Notes: generated from the letters alone by a model not told the origin. A DNA stretch of 64,000 nucleotides from CAWABB01 sp963780165 (GCA_963780165.1 CAWABB010000001.1:1488001-1552000); one strand, 5' to 3'; numbered from the stretch's first letter, positions 1-9,434 are shown. Made by a program: numbers and translations.

Positions 1-447
1 CCGGTCCCGCTCCAGCCATTCCCGGATGTTCCGCGCATCGGGGACTGTCCTGACAGAGAACACTCCCGGCAGGTCTATCCCGGGAAGCGGCGGACGGATG
101 GGCGCCGCACCTGGCGAGAGGACGAGCTTGTCGTACTTTTCTGTGGTGACCGCTCCGGTCACATGATTCTTCATCTCCACCGTCTTCGCCTTCGGCGAAA
201 TGCTGATCACCTCGCAGTTCGTTCGGCAATCGACCGCGAAGACCTCGCGAAACATCTGCTCTGTGGCCACCAGCAGGCTGGACTCCTGCTCGATCGATCC
301 GCCGACATAGTACGGCAACCCGCAATTTGCGTAGGACACGTACGGCCCACGTTCAACCAGAACGATCTCGGCTCGTTCATCCAGCCTGCGCAGGCGCGCC
401 GCACAGGACGCACCACCTGCCACACCGCCAACAATGATGACTTTCAT
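1..447 (-). CDS. FAD-dependent pyridine nucleotide-disulfide oxidoreductase (CoA-disulfide reductase / NADH oxidase type), C-terminus cut by window edge
   Basis: Only the first 149 codons are inside the window. The protein opens with an FAD-binding Rossmann motif (MKVIIVGGVAGGASCAAR), then an acidic E at the end of strand 2. The motif SYANCGLPYYVGG follows, whose single cysteine (about residue 43) is the redox-active Cys of CoA-disulfide reductases, NADH oxidases and NADH peroxidases. That single Cys, instead of a CxxxxC pair, separates it from lipoamide/glutathione reductases. A GGGAGAA ribosome-binding site lies just upstream of the ATG. It starts 62 nt after the glucose-dehydrogenase-like gene and is probably the last known gene of that minus-strand unit. 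Whether a C-terminal rhodanese domain is present cannot be seen. Confidence 0.85.
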   Translation of the reverse strand, partial: MKVIIVGGVAGGASCAARLRRLDERAEIVLVERGPYVSYANCGLPYYVGGSIEQESSLLVATEQMFREVFAVDCRTNCEVISISPKAKTVEMKNHVTGAVTTEKYDKLVLSPGAAPIRPPLPGIDLPGVFSVRTVPDARNIREWLERDR

Positions 448-509
448 TCTTCGTTCTCCCTGGTTCTGCCATTGCATTGGATGATCTTGATTTCCGGGAC
501 ACACGCGGA

Positions 510-1559
510 TCAGACCTCCGCGAACTGAATCACCACCTTGATGTCATCAGGCCTTCGCTCGAGGGCCTTTCTGAAATCCTCCGGCCGTTCCGTCCGGGTC
601 ACGAGACCCGCGAGCCACGTCCGGTCCGCGCGGGCAAGGAACCCCCCGGCCTTGTACCAGTGCCGCTTGTTCGCGTTCACGCTCCCGACAATCACGTTGT
701 TGCGAAGCACCGCACCTGTAGCGAGATCCCCGGCGACCATCCCGGCGGCCGCGCTCCCTCGGCCGACGCCCGTCAGGCAAACGATGCCGCCCGCCCCGAC
801 CTTCTGTATGGCCTCGGTAATGACCTGCCCGACACCGGTGCACTCGATGATAATGTCGGGCTCAAAGCCGAGCCTGGAGACGGGGATCGAGTGATACGTC
901 GCACCAAGCGCTTTCACCAGATCGGGCTTCGCACCCGAAGTGACGCGGTCCAGAACATGGACATCCAAACCAGCCTGCCTGCCGATGAGGGCAGCGAGAA
1001 GGCCAATGGGCCCTGCGCCGGTCACGAGCACCGTCCGGGGCTCCCAGAAGGAGCGCAGACCCACTGACTTCACCATCTCCCACGCCTTTGCGACCACCGT
1101 CGTCGGTTCCAACAAGACTCCGAGGATGCCGAGCGTGGGGTCGACCTTCATCGCATACTCGGGCTCGATTCTCCACCGCTCGGACATGTAGCCGTCGATC
1201 TGCTTGATGCCGCGTTCGGTGTATTGGCCGTTGCGGCACATGTCCCACTCCCCAACCGCACAGTTCGGACAGGGGACCGGGTCGGGACGCCGTACAATTC
1301 CCACCACAAAATCCCCCTTCTTGAACCCTGAGGTTGGCCCCGGATCGATCACACGCCCGAGGGACTCGTGGCCAAGGACAAGCCGCGATTTCCCCGAAGG
1401 CGCCCAGCCATATTTCCCTTCGACAATTTCCACATCGGTTCCGCAGACCCCGACGGCGATGGCCTCGACAAGCACCGAGCCGTCGCGCCGATCCGGTTCA
1501 GGGACTTCCTCCCATTGAGCTGTCCCCGGTTTCATTGGTTCAACGGTAATGGCCTTCAT
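510..1559 (-). CDS. Glucose 1-dehydrogenase-like zinc-dependent medium-chain dehydrogenase
   Basis: The 349-residue length is normal for archaeal-type glucose 1-dehydrogenase in the MDR superfamily, which oxidises aldoses to lactones with NAD(P)+. Visible motifs are GVCGTD with catalytic-zinc Cys39, LGHE (His64, Glu65), a CPNC-x7-C structural-zinc loop (Cys97, Cys100, Cys108) with three rather than four cysteines, and the nucleotide-binding VLVTGAGPIG near residue 175. The thermoplasma-type enzyme also has a reduced cysteine set, so this is not clearly a defect. The ATG lies 4 nt after the stop of the GH63-type glucosidase, with AAGAAGGGAA as ribosome-binding site. The two are therefore co-transcribed and probably act in series: glucose release, then oxidation. 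Another polyol or aldose substrate is possible. Confidence 0.85.
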   Translation of the reverse strand: MKAITVEPMKPGTAQWEEVPEPDRRDGSVLVEAIAVGVCGTDVEIVEGKYGWAPSGKSRLVLGHESLGRVIDPGPTSGFKKGDFVVGIVRRPDPVPCPNCAVGEWDMCRNGQYTERGIKQIDGYMSERWRIEPEYAMKVDPTLGILGVLLEPTTVVAKAWEMVKSVGLRSFWEPRTVLVTGAGPIGLLAALIGRQAGLDVHVLDRVTSGAKPDLVKALGATYHSIPVSRLGFEPDIIIECTGVGQVITEAIQKVGAGGIVCLTGVGRGSAAAGMVAGDLATGAVLRNNVIVGSVNANKRHWYKAGGFLARADRTWLAGLVTRTERPEDFRKALERRPDDIKVVIQFAEV

Positions 1560-1563
1560 GTGA

Positions 1564-4335
1564 TCATGTTCCCTTCTTCGATTTCGTCCTTTCGGACTTG
1601 CGCCCCGTGAAGGCGGATTTCTTCCCCCCCTGCAGGAACGCTTCGCCGTCGAGGCCGCCGAACAGATGGATCAGCATCGCTACCGCCCCCGTCCATCCCG
1701 TCTGGTGACTCGCTCCGAGGCCCGCACCGTTGTCTCCGTGGAAGTATTCATGAAAGAGGATGTTATCCTTCCAGTGCGGGTCGTCCCGGAACTTCTCCGA
1801 CCCGCCGTAGATGGGCCGCCTCCCTTGCTCGTCCCGGAGAAACATGCGGGTGAGGCGGGCCGCAATCTCCTTGCTCACCTCGAAGAGATTCATCATCCTA
1901 CCCGAGCCGGTCGGGCATTCGACTCTGAATCCATCGCCGTAGTACAGGTAGTATTGAAGGAGTCCCCTGATCAGGACGACATTGACGGGCATCCAGATCG
2001 GGCCTCGCCAGTTGGAGTTGCCGCCGAACATGCCGGTGTTGGACTCGGCCGGCAGATAGTCCACCCGGTACTCCTGACCGCCCGCATGGAAAATATACGG
2101 GTGTTCTTTATGGAACTTCGAGATAGACCGAATCCCGTAGGGACTCAAGAATTCGTTCTCATCAAGCAGTTTCGAGAGAATCCGGCGGAGGCGATCGGGG
2201 TTCACCAGGGCGAGGATGCCCCGTTCGGCCACTCCAAGGTGGCCCGGCCCGGTGGGGTGAATTGCAGCCAACAACTCGGGTATCTGTCGCAGGCGCATGT
2301 GCAGTACTTCAGCGAACCCCGGGACAAGCTCTCTCTGCCACTCCTCGATAACCGTTGTCGCACACAGCGGCAACAGGCCGACCATGGAGCGCACCTTGAG
2401 TCTCGTCGCGCTGCCGTCCGGGAGCCGCAGGAGGTCGTAGTAGAACCCATCTTCCTCATCCCACATGCTGTCCTCGCCGGGTTTGTTCATGGCCGCGGCG
2501 ATGTAGCAGAAGTGCTCCGCGAACTTGAAGACCATATCTCCGTAGATGGGATCGTGGGAGGCAAGCTCCACCGCGAGCTCGAGCATGTTCTGCGTGAACA
2601 ACGCCATCCAGGCCGTGCCATCGGCCTGTTCAAGATAGCCTCCCGTCGGGAGCGGGGCACTCCGGTCGAATACGCCGATGTTGTCGAGGCCAAGAAAGCC
2701 GCCCTCAAACACATTCTTGCCGAAGCGATCCTTGCGGTTCACCCACCAGGTAAAGTTCAGCAGAAGCTTGTTGAAGGCCTGCTTGAGAAACGCCATATCG
2801 CCCTCGCCCCGCAGGGCCTGCTCTGTGCGGTGGTTGAACAGGGTCGCCCAGGCGTGGACGGGAGGATTCACATCGCTGAAATTCCACTCATACGCCGGGA
2901 GCTGACCGCTGGGGTGAAGGTAACGCCCGCGGAGCATCAGCTTCATCTGATCCTTGGCGAAGTCGGGATCCACGATCGAGATCGGCAGCGTGTGGAAAGC
3001 AAGGTCCCATGCCGCATACCAGGGGTACTCCCACTTGTCAGGCATGGAGATGATATCCTCGTTGACCATGTGGAACCAGTCCCGGTTCCGGAATTCGCGG
3101 CTCCCCCCCTGAAGGGGGTGAGCACGGTGCTCCTGCAACCACTGGTTGGCGTCCATATAATAATACTGCTTGGACCAGAGCATCCCGGCGATGGCCTGGC
3201 GCATCACACTCGCGGCGTCCGGTGAGATCCCGGATGGGGTCACGGAGCGGTAGAACTCGTCAGCCTCCCGGCTTCTGGCGGCAAAGGCTTCGTCGAAGTC
3301 CGATCCGAACGGAGGGGGTTCGCTCTCGGTTTTCTGCTGGTGACGGGGCGACTGGTTCCTCAAGCGCAGCCGGACCTTCGCCGACTGACCCGGACCAACT
3401 GTCAACCGGTAGTGTGCCGCAGCCTTGGTGCCAACGCCTCCGGGGTTCACCGCCTCCTGGCGACCCTGGACGACGTAATCGTTGATGCCGTCTTTGACGT
3501 ACGGGGTGGCGTTCGGGTATTCAGGAAAGAGCCGTGCGTTGTTCGTTTCGTTCTCGGTGAACAGAAGCGCGGCATCACCCTCACAGTGCAGGTAATATGC
3601 ACCCAGTGCCGGATGTACCGCAGCGATCTTGCGCATCCCTGCTGGTACCTCGATCTGCTTGAGGGTCGGTTTCTCGGAAGGCTCTGCCACCCACGACGCC
3701 CAGTCATTGCGGAACCAGAGCGACGGCAGCACATGCAGCTCGGCCGCCTCCGGCCCACGATTGGCGGCGGTGATCTGCACCAGTATGTCCTCCGGACCGG
3801 CCTTGGCGTACTCCACGAAGACGTCGAAGTAGCGATCATTCTTGAAGACACCTGTGTCGAGCAGCTCATATTCCATCTCGTCGCGGGTGCGCCGCCGGTT
3901 GGTCTCGACGAGATCGCCATATGGGTACGCCGACTGCGGATACTTGTAGAGATACTTCATGTACGAATGGGTCGGCGTCGAGTCGAGATAGAAATAGTAC
4001 TCCTTAACGTCCTCCCCATGGTTCCCCTCGCTATTGGTCAACCCGAAGAGGCGTTCCTTGAGAATGGGGTCTTTCCCGTTCCACAGAGCCAGGGCGAAGC
4101 AGAGATGCTGGTCGAGATCGGAGATTCCGGCCAACCCGTCCTCGCCCCAGCGGTAAGCCCTTGACCGCGCCTGGTCGTGGGTGAAGTAGTTCCAGGCATC
4201 CCCCCCTTCACTATAATCCTCACGCACTGTCCCCCACTGCCGCTCAGAGAGATACGGCCCCCATTTGCGCCACGGTGGCCCCATCCTGGCATCCTCGAGG
4301 CGTGTCTGTTCCGCGTTCAACTTGGGCTTCGCCAT
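1564..4335 (-). CDS. GH63-type glucosidase (MGH1-like glycoside hydrolase)
   Basis: At 923 residues it matches bacterial proteins usually annotated as glucosidase, with a C-terminal (alpha/alpha)6 domain of the MGH1/GH63 type. Recognisable blocks are the N-terminal RMGPPWRKWGPYLSERQWGT, the beta-sandwich region around residues 100-330, and barrel segments such as WDLAFHTLPIS, GFLGLDNIGVFDRS and NSNWRGPIWMPVN. No signal peptide is seen, so it is probably cytoplasmic. The start is supported by GGGAGGTAGGCA directly before ATG. Members of this group hydrolyse alpha-glucosides, including glucosyl- or mannosylglycerate-type compatible solutes; the exact substrate is inferred. Its immediate neighbour is a glucose dehydrogenase-like gene. 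The Lys/Ser/Thr-rich C-terminus (from KSAFTGRKSERTK) looks disordered. Confidence 0.88.
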   Translation of the reverse strand: MAKPKLNAEQTRLEDARMGPPWRKWGPYLSERQWGTVREDYSEGGDAWNYFTHDQARSRAYRWGEDGLAGISDLDQHLCFALALWNGKDPILKERLFGLTNSEGNHGEDVKEYYFYLDSTPTHSYMKYLYKYPQSAYPYGDLVETNRRRTRDEMEYELLDTGVFKNDRYFDVFVEYAKAGPEDILVQITAANRGPEAAELHVLPSLWFRNDWASWVAEPSEKPTLKQIEVPAGMRKIAAVHPALGAYYLHCEGDAALLFTENETNNARLFPEYPNATPYVKDGINDYVVQGRQEAVNPGGVGTKAAAHYRLTVGPGQSAKVRLRLRNQSPRHQQKTESEPPPFGSDFDEAFAARSREADEFYRSVTPSGISPDAASVMRQAIAGMLWSKQYYYMDANQWLQEHRAHPLQGGSREFRNRDWFHMVNEDIISMPDKWEYPWYAAWDLAFHTLPISIVDPDFAKDQMKLMLRGRYLHPSGQLPAYEWNFSDVNPPVHAWATLFNHRTEQALRGEGDMAFLKQAFNKLLLNFTWWVNRKDRFGKNVFEGGFLGLDNIGVFDRSAPLPTGGYLEQADGTAWMALFTQNMLELAVELASHDPIYGDMVFKFAEHFCYIAAAMNKPGEDSMWDEEDGFYYDLLRLPDGSATRLKVRSMVGLLPLCATTVIEEWQRELVPGFAEVLHMRLRQIPELLAAIHPTGPGHLGVAERGILALVNPDRLRRILSKLLDENEFLSPYGIRSISKFHKEHPYIFHAGGQEYRVDYLPAESNTGMFGGNSNWRGPIWMPVNVVLIRGLLQYYLYYGDGFRVECPTGSGRMMNLFEVSKEIAARLTRMFLRDEQGRRPIYGGSEKFRDDPHWKDNILFHEYFHGDNGAGLGASHQTGWTGAVAMLIHLFGGLDGEAFLQGGKKSAFTGRKSERTKSKKGT

Positions 4336-4442
4336 TGCCTACCTCCCTCAGTTTTCCATATCAGAATGTGAAGGACATCCCCAGCGCCGGACCGGTGCCC
4401 AGCGCCCGCCGTGTCAGTAGTACCACCAGAATCGAAGCTGCT

Positions 4443-4799
4443 CTAGTCATGTCGTTCTTCCGCGCCGATCTGATCGATGCGGGTTCTTGCTTCTGCAATG
4501 GTCTCAAATCCTGTCGACCGGACGATTTCATCGAACTTGATCTCCGGATGGCCTTTCGCCATCTCGATCACCAGGAGGATCCTCTGATAGTCCGATGAGC
4601 GGAGATGCCGCCGCAGCTCTTCGTGGCTGGTCCAGAATTCCTCGACCATGATTGCTTGGTCCAGCTGGACATCCCGATAGATCCGGCAACTGATGCAGCC
4701 GGACTCGATCCTGGTTCGCTCGGCTACGGGGCGAAGAACGTCCAATGCTTCCCTGAGACTCCCGGGAGACAGCTCCAGGCGGATAGTCGCGCGTACCAT
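4443..4799 (-). CDS. Antibiotic biosynthesis monooxygenase (ABM) domain protein
   Basis: This small protein of 118 residues has the dimeric ferredoxin-like ABM fold pattern: VRATIRLELSPG, then RIESGCISCRIYRD and AIMVEEFWTSHEELRRH. ABM proteins include quinol monooxygenases and haem-degrading enzymes, and the actual reaction cannot be read from sequence. I chose the internal ATG at 4799 because AGAGAAGAG sits 7 nt upstream; the in-frame ATG 33 nt earlier has no ribosome-binding site. It lies upstream of the glucosidase unit with a 107-nt gap, so common transcription is possible but not shown. Confidence 0.75.
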   Translation of the reverse strand: MVRATIRLELSPGSLREALDVLRPVAERTRIESGCISCRIYRDVQLDQAIMVEEFWTSHEELRRHLRSSDYQRILLVIEMAKGHPEIKFDEIVRSTGFETIAEARTRIDQIGAEERHD

Positions 4800-5043
4800 G
4801 TGAGCACTCTTCTCTGGCGAATTGACCGGCATCGGTCTGTGAAAGATCTGGAGGGTGTGAGAACCTCGCCCGTGGAGCGCACATCAAGAAGGCGAGCGCA
4901 ATACTAGGAGCGAAATGCGTGCCCGAGAAGTTCGACTGAAGTTCTTGAGGAAGACGGGCTGAATTGGTGGGTTCTCGGGAGGAATGAGGACCGAGGATGG
5001 CACCCTGTTGGATTTCTTGCGCCGACATATCGGCGCGGTGACC

Positions 5044-7047
5044 TCATTTCGGCATCTGGCCTGAAGGTCGGATTATCCCTAGGCTCTTCATCGTCGACTG
5101 AAGCGTGGTGCGCTTTAGGCCCAGAACCTCCGCTGCCCCACCCTTGCCCCCGATTTGCCAGCCGGACCCGTTCAGCACCATCAGGATGTGGGCCCGTTCG
5201 ACACTTTGGAGATCAGAGACGACCGGCCCCTTGGATGTGCTTGTGGTGGGCAGGCTCACGGCGAGAGTATTCCCCGAGCTTACAATCATACCGTGCTCGA
5301 TGACGTTCCTCAATTCCCTGATGTTGCCGGGCCAGGAATACCGCTGCATCGCGTCCATGGACTTCGCGGCTATGCGGTCGATGCGCTTTCCGATTCTCTT
5401 CTCGAACTCCCTGACGAATGCCCAGACGAGGAGCGGAATGTCCTCCGTCCTGTCACGGAGCGGCGGCAGAACCACAGGGAAAACATTCAGCCGGTAGTAC
5501 AGATCCGGTCTGAATCTCCTTTCAGCCACCGCTCGCGCCAGATCCCGGTTTGTCGCGGCGATGATGCGGACATCCGCCTTCAACGTCTTCGTGGAGCCCA
5601 GCCGTTCGAAGCAACCCTCCTCGAGGACACGGAGGAGCTTGGATTGTACGTCGATCGGGAGCTCGCCGATCTCGTCGAGGAAGAGCGTGGATCCGTCAGC
5701 CAGCTCGAACCGACCGGCCATCCTTGTCAGCGCGTCCGTATAGGCTCCCCGCTCGCGGCCGAAGAGTTCGCTTTCGATGAGCGTGGGCGGCAGCGAGGCG
5801 CAGTTGACTGTCATCAGGGCCCGGCCGTTCCGCCGGCTCATCCTGTGGATAGCCCGCGCCAGCAGCTCCTTTCCCGTTCCTGTTTCTCCAAGCAGAAGAA
5901 CTGTCGAGTCCGTCCCGGCAACCTGCTTTGCCTGACCCAGAACGTCTCGTATTGCAGCACTTTTCCCCACGATGTCCGTCTGCTCGACCAGAAGTCCGAT
6001 CTCTTCTTTCAGGTAAACGTTCTCCAGTTCGAGCCGCTGCTTCAGCTCTTCGATCTCCCGGATCTTCTCCCTGAGCTGCGCTTCCATCTGCTTCCGGCTG
6101 GTGATGTCAATCGTTGCTCCGAGCATCGACGCCGGGTTCCCGTCTGCATTCAGCCGCGTCCGCCCCCGGGCCGCCAGCCAACGCTGTTCGTGTTCGGGGG
6201 TATTCGCACGAAATTCAGTCGCGAAGTCGACGCCCGACGCGGCACCGCTTTGAACTTCCTGCCTCACCCTCTCACGATCGTCCGGATGGATCCGCTCGAA
6301 GACGTCCTCGATGCTGACGTCTGTACGTGAAGGGAAGTCGAAGAAGCGCCACCACCGATCAGAACCCCAGACCCTGTTCCGGGCGAGGTTCCACACCCAG
6401 ATGCCAACCTCTGCCGCATCCGCAGCCAGGGTCATCCGTTGCTCGCTTTCCCGCAGGTCGTGGTCCGCACGTTTCCTGGCCAGCGCATTGGCAAACATCT
6501 GCGCCACGAGCTGGAGCCTCGCTGTGAGAGGCTCGGGCCATGGGCGCTCAGCCCGCATCGCATTCAGCGCCAGAATCCCTATGGTCTGTCCGCCACCTAC
6601 CGAGAGCGGCAGGAGCAAGCTCGATTTGATTCCGATATACCGGGCGGACTCCCTGTCTCGCACCGCCTCAGCCGGCAGGTCATCGAGAGTCGAGACAGCA
6701 ACAACCCGACCCGAGATCATTTGCTGCCTGCACCATGGATAGAATTCATCGATCCCCCGCTCGACAGGTCCCGGACCACCCGATGCATCATACATATGAG
6801 TGAGCGAAAAGATTCCAGGGACGACCTCCTCCCACTGCCAGAGGGCAGACATGTCCAGGCCAAGGGTCTCGCAGATGCGCCGCTGGGCGAATTCGATGTG
6901 GCTGTCGATCTCGGCGGTCGGCAGACTGACAAAACGGGCGGAGATGTCCGACAGGAGCGTCTCAAACGCGAGTCGCTCCTTCAGGCTCTCATCCGTAGGG
7001 GCCGGCGGTGGGTCAGATTGTTGCAGGATTTCGTGCGGTGCCGACAT
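5044..7047 (-). CDS. Sigma-54-type transcriptional activator with GAF and PAS sensor domains
   Basis: The domain order is an N-terminal GAF domain (first ~200 residues), a PAS domain ending in the typical DITSRKQMEAQL, a coiled coil (REKIREIEELKQRLELENVYLKEE is spread over this stretch), an AAA+ domain with Walker A GETGTGKE and Walker B LFLDEIGELP, and a C-terminal Fis-like helix-turn-helix ending near GLKRTTLQSTMKSLGI. It resembles FhlA/NorR-type regulators. The sigma-54 contact loop, normally GAFTGA, reads GAYTDA here (5731-5748). An in-frame GTG at 7200 would add 51 unconserved residues; I prefer the ATG at 7047 because the sensor region begins shortly after it. Target genes are unknown; no clear sigma-54 promoter was found nearby. 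Confidence 0.87.
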   Translation of the reverse strand: MSAPHEILQQSDPPPAPTDESLKERLAFETLLSDISARFVSLPTAEIDSHIEFAQRRICETLGLDMSALWQWEEVVPGIFSLTHMYDASGGPGPVERGIDEFYPWCRQQMISGRVVAVSTLDDLPAEAVRDRESARYIGIKSSLLLPLSVGGGQTIGILALNAMRAERPWPEPLTARLQLVAQMFANALARKRADHDLRESEQRMTLAADAAEVGIWVWNLARNRVWGSDRWWRFFDFPSRTDVSIEDVFERIHPDDRERVRQEVQSGAASGVDFATEFRANTPEHEQRWLAARGRTRLNADGNPASMLGATIDITSRKQMEAQLREKIREIEELKQRLELENVYLKEEIGLLVEQTDIVGKSAAIRDVLGQAKQVAGTDSTVLLLGETGTGKELLARAIHRMSRRNGRALMTVNCASLPPTLIESELFGRERGAYTDALTRMAGRFELADGSTLFLDEIGELPIDVQSKLLRVLEEGCFERLGSTKTLKADVRIIAATNRDLARAVAERRFRPDLYYRLNVFPVVLPPLRDRTEDIPLLVWAFVREFEKRIGKRIDRIAAKSMDAMQRYSWPGNIRELRNVIEHGMIVSSGNTLAVSLPTTSTSKGPVVSDLQSVERAHILMVLNGSGWQIGGKGGAAEVLGLKRTTLQSTMKSLGIIRPSGQMPK

Positions 7048-7221
7048 TTCGTCACAACGCTGTGGAAGGCAGAGGGTGGGCTTCACCCAAAATACGTCGA
7101 GGATTCGCCAGATGCAATCGACGGGAATTGCTGAAAATGGATCGATTTCAGCGATGCATCCTGAACTCCCGCCCTTCATGCTTTCCAAAGAGCGCGACAC
7201 ATGGTGGGCACGACAGGTCGT

Positions 7222-7671
7222 CTACTTCCCCGCCAGCATACCGGCTTCCAGCCGGCGCGCCACGGCAAGATACAACTGCGACGGCGTCCGGAAATCCATG
7301 CTGCTCTCAGCCACAAAAAGCCCGGGCGTTTCAAACAACGCACGGACGAGAGATGCTTTATAACGGATTGGTGGCGTCATTCCGTTTGACGCGACATGCT
7401 CCAGTCTCTTCCTCAGGGCGTCCGACTCCCACGTGAGGTTTGCGAGCTTGATGCGCGCCACTTCCCGCACGCCGCATTCCACGACACCCTCGATGGGACT
7501 ATCGAGGGAGTAGACATACGCCTTCTCGAGCAACGGGAGATTCGCCTGAAGATATTTCGCCTGAGGAGCGTACGTCCATTCATCCTGCTGCTCCTGACCC
7601 CTCGCATCGCCGCAGGCGCAGACCGCCGCGACCAACGCGAGTGCAACCGAGATCCTCACCTCTGTTCCCAT
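7222..7671 (-). CDS. Small secreted protein of unknown function
   Basis: The 149-residue product starts with a signal peptide (RISVALALVAAVCACGDARGQ), which may be a lipoprotein signal with a weak lipobox at VCAC. The rest is soluble and mainly helical, with no motif I recognise. A GGGAGGGAATC ribosome-binding site precedes the ATG. It is divergent from the phytanoyl-CoA dioxygenase-like gene and lies upstream of the sigma-54-type regulator on the same strand. The two could be co-transcribed (174-nt gap), but nothing links their functions. Confidence 0.65.
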   Translation of the reverse strand: MGTEVRISVALALVAAVCACGDARGQEQQDEWTYAPQAKYLQANLPLLEKAYVYSLDSPIEGVVECGVREVARIKLANLTWESDALRKRLEHVASNGMTPPIRYKASLVRALFETPGLFVAESSMDFRTPSQLYLAVARRLEAGMLAGK

Positions 7672-7857
7672 GATTCCCTCCCGGGAGCCCCGCTGTGGCC
7701 CCCTCTCTACTTGTTCAAACGTTTCTTCCCGCGCGATTGTTGCAGCAACTCATCGCAACACCGGCAATGCCCGTTAGAATCCACTTGACGTTCATCTCAC
7801 AGTTTGCGATGATGTAAACCTTACGCACTCCACCTCTCACTCACGAGCGCCGACACG

Positions 7858-8679
7858 ATGACAAGCGATCAGCAGGCCATGCCCCGGTTAGACGACGATT
7901 ACCGGCTGACCCGGGGGCAGATCCGCGACTATCAACGCAACGGCTTCGTTTTGCTCAGCGGCCTCGCATCACGAGAAGACGTGGATGCGTACCGACCGCT
8001 GATTCACGATGTGGTGAGAGAGAAGTTCGAGCGGCAGGAACGCGAGGGGCGAACAGGCGGGTACGGGAGGTTCTTCACGCAGGTCACCAACGTCTGGCGC
8101 CTTGAGAAACGACTGGAGGCGCTGGTGTTTGCGCGCAGGTTCGCAAAGGTCGCCGCGGACCTGATGGGCGTTTCGGGCGTGCGCCTCTACCATGATCAGG
8201 CTCTCTTCAAGCCCGCGGGAGGGAGCGCGACCCCCTGGCACCAGGACCAGGTCTACTGGCCGCTCGACACCTTGCATACCGTCACGCTCTGGATGCCGCT
8301 GGTCGATGCTCCGCGCGACATGGGCACGATGAGCTTCGCCGCGGGATCGCACCGCAAGGGGTCGCTGCTGAACGTCGCTATCTCCGACGAGTCGCAGATG
8401 CAATTCGAGCAGCTGGTACAGGCCCGGCGCTTTCCCATCGTTGACTTCGACCTCAAGGCGGGGGATGCAACCTTTCACGCAGGCTGGACGGTCCACTCTT
8501 CCCATCCCAACACCAGCGGGCGGACCCGGGAGGTTCTCACGGTCATCTACTACGCCGACGGCACCCGGATCCTCCAGCCTGACAGCGAGTACCGGCGGGT
8601 TGATATGGAGGCCTTTCATCCGGGCCAGAGACCCGGTGACCAGGCCGCCAGCCCCCTGAATCCGCTGCTGTATCCATAA
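7858..8679 (+). CDS. Phytanoyl-CoA dioxygenase (PhyH) family Fe(II)/2-oxoglutarate oxygenase
   Basis: The 273-residue protein carries the PhyH signature. HQD of TPWHQDQVYW supplies the iron ligands His128 and Asp130, the distal histidine is in FHAGWTVHSSHPN (His213 or His216), and the 2-oxoglutarate-binding arginine follows in GRTREVL. The N-terminal QIRDYQRNGFVLLSGL is also typical. Family members hydroxylate a wide range of substrates, including ectoine, phytanoyl-CoA and antibiotics. Nothing nearby fixes the substrate here. It appears to be a single-gene unit. An alternative start is the ATG eight codons in. Confidence 0.88.
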   Translation: MTSDQQAMPRLDDDYRLTRGQIRDYQRNGFVLLSGLASREDVDAYRPLIHDVVREKFERQEREGRTGGYGRFFTQVTNVWRLEKRLEALVFARRFAKVAADLMGVSGVRLYHDQALFKPAGGSATPWHQDQVYWPLDTLHTVTLWMPLVDAPRDMGTMSFAAGSHRKGSLLNVAISDESQMQFEQLVQARRFPIVDFDLKAGDATFHAGWTVHSSHPNTSGRTREVLTVIYYADGTRILQPDSEYRRVDMEAFHPGQRPGDQAASPLNPLLYP

Positions 8680-8773
8680 GACAATGGGCTAGTTCCCGGG
8701 TCGCGCCCGAGCCCCGCATCGAAGGCGGCCATGCTTGAACGATTTCGAGTGGACGATTTCGAGCCCGCACGGC

Positions 8774-8804
8774 TTGCCATGCCCCTCCCGAAACACTATC
8801 TTCC
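8774..8804 (+). promoter_or_regulatory. Predicted Bacteroidota-type promoter (TTG-N20-TATCTTCC)
   Basis: TTG at 8774-8776 is followed by exactly 20 nt and TATCTTCC at 8797-8804. This fits the -33/-7 promoter form seen repeatedly in this window. It would start transcription about 40 nt before the membrane protein gene at 8850. Confidence 0.55.
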
Positions 8805-8849
8805 GTGGTTCCAACCAACAGTTCATTCTCATACGTTTAGGAGGTCCCC

Positions 8850-9410
8850 ATGGTCTCGATACCATCCCTCTGGCTTCCGATTCTCCTCTCGGGGGTCTTC
8901 GTCTTCGTGGTCAGCTCGCTGATCCACATGGTGCTGGGGTATCACGCGAACGACTTCAAGAAGTTTCCGAATGAGGACGCCGTGGCCGATGCCCTCAGGA
9001 AACTGAATATCCCCCCGGGTGAATACGGCTATCCCAAGCCGTCGAACATGAAGGAGATGAACTCACCCGAGTTCAAAGAGAGACGGAAGAAGGGACCGGT
9101 GCTATTTGCGACCGTCTTCCCCAATGGAGAGTCCTCCATGGGATCCTCCCTGTTCCTCTGGTTCCTCTATTCAGTCATTGTCGGGATCTTCGCGGCGTAT
9201 GTCGCGGGCCGTGCACTCGGACCCGGGGCAGACTATCTCTCAGTCTTCCGGTTTGCCGGTGTGACGGCATTTGTGAGCTACGCGCTTGGAGGATGGCAGG
9301 CCTCCATCTGGTACAACCGCCCCTGGTCAGTGACGCTGAAGAACACGTTCGACGGGCTGGTGTACGGACTGGTGACGGCGGGTGTGTTTGGATGGTTGTG
9401 GCCGCGGTAA
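8850..9410 (+). CDS. Integral membrane protein of unknown function
   Basis: This 186-residue protein has a hydrophobic segment at residues 7-30, a hydrophilic loop of roughly 60 residues (HANDFKKFPNEDAVADALRK onward), and two or three more membrane segments from about residue 95 to the end. An excellent AGGAGGT ribosome-binding site lies 6 nt before the ATG, and a predicted promoter and a strong terminator flank the gene, so it is a complete monocistronic unit. I recognise the general pattern from conserved hypothetical proteins but no functional motif. Confidence 0.75.
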   Translation: MVSIPSLWLPILLSGVFVFVVSSLIHMVLGYHANDFKKFPNEDAVADALRKLNIPPGEYGYPKPSNMKEMNSPEFKERRKKGPVLFATVFPNGESSMGSSLFLWFLYSVIVGIFAAYVAGRALGPGADYLSVFRFAGVTAFVSYALGGWQASIWYNRPWSVTLKNTFDGLVYGLVTAGVFGWLWPR

Positions 9411-9434
9411 CGAGGGAGAGGCATGCGTAATGCG

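Noticed and set aside
1666..3225. 519-codon open frame on the plus strand
   Set aside because: It lies wholly antisense to the GH63-type glucosidase, whose motifs, start and ribosome-binding site are convincing. Long antisense frames are expected at this GC content.
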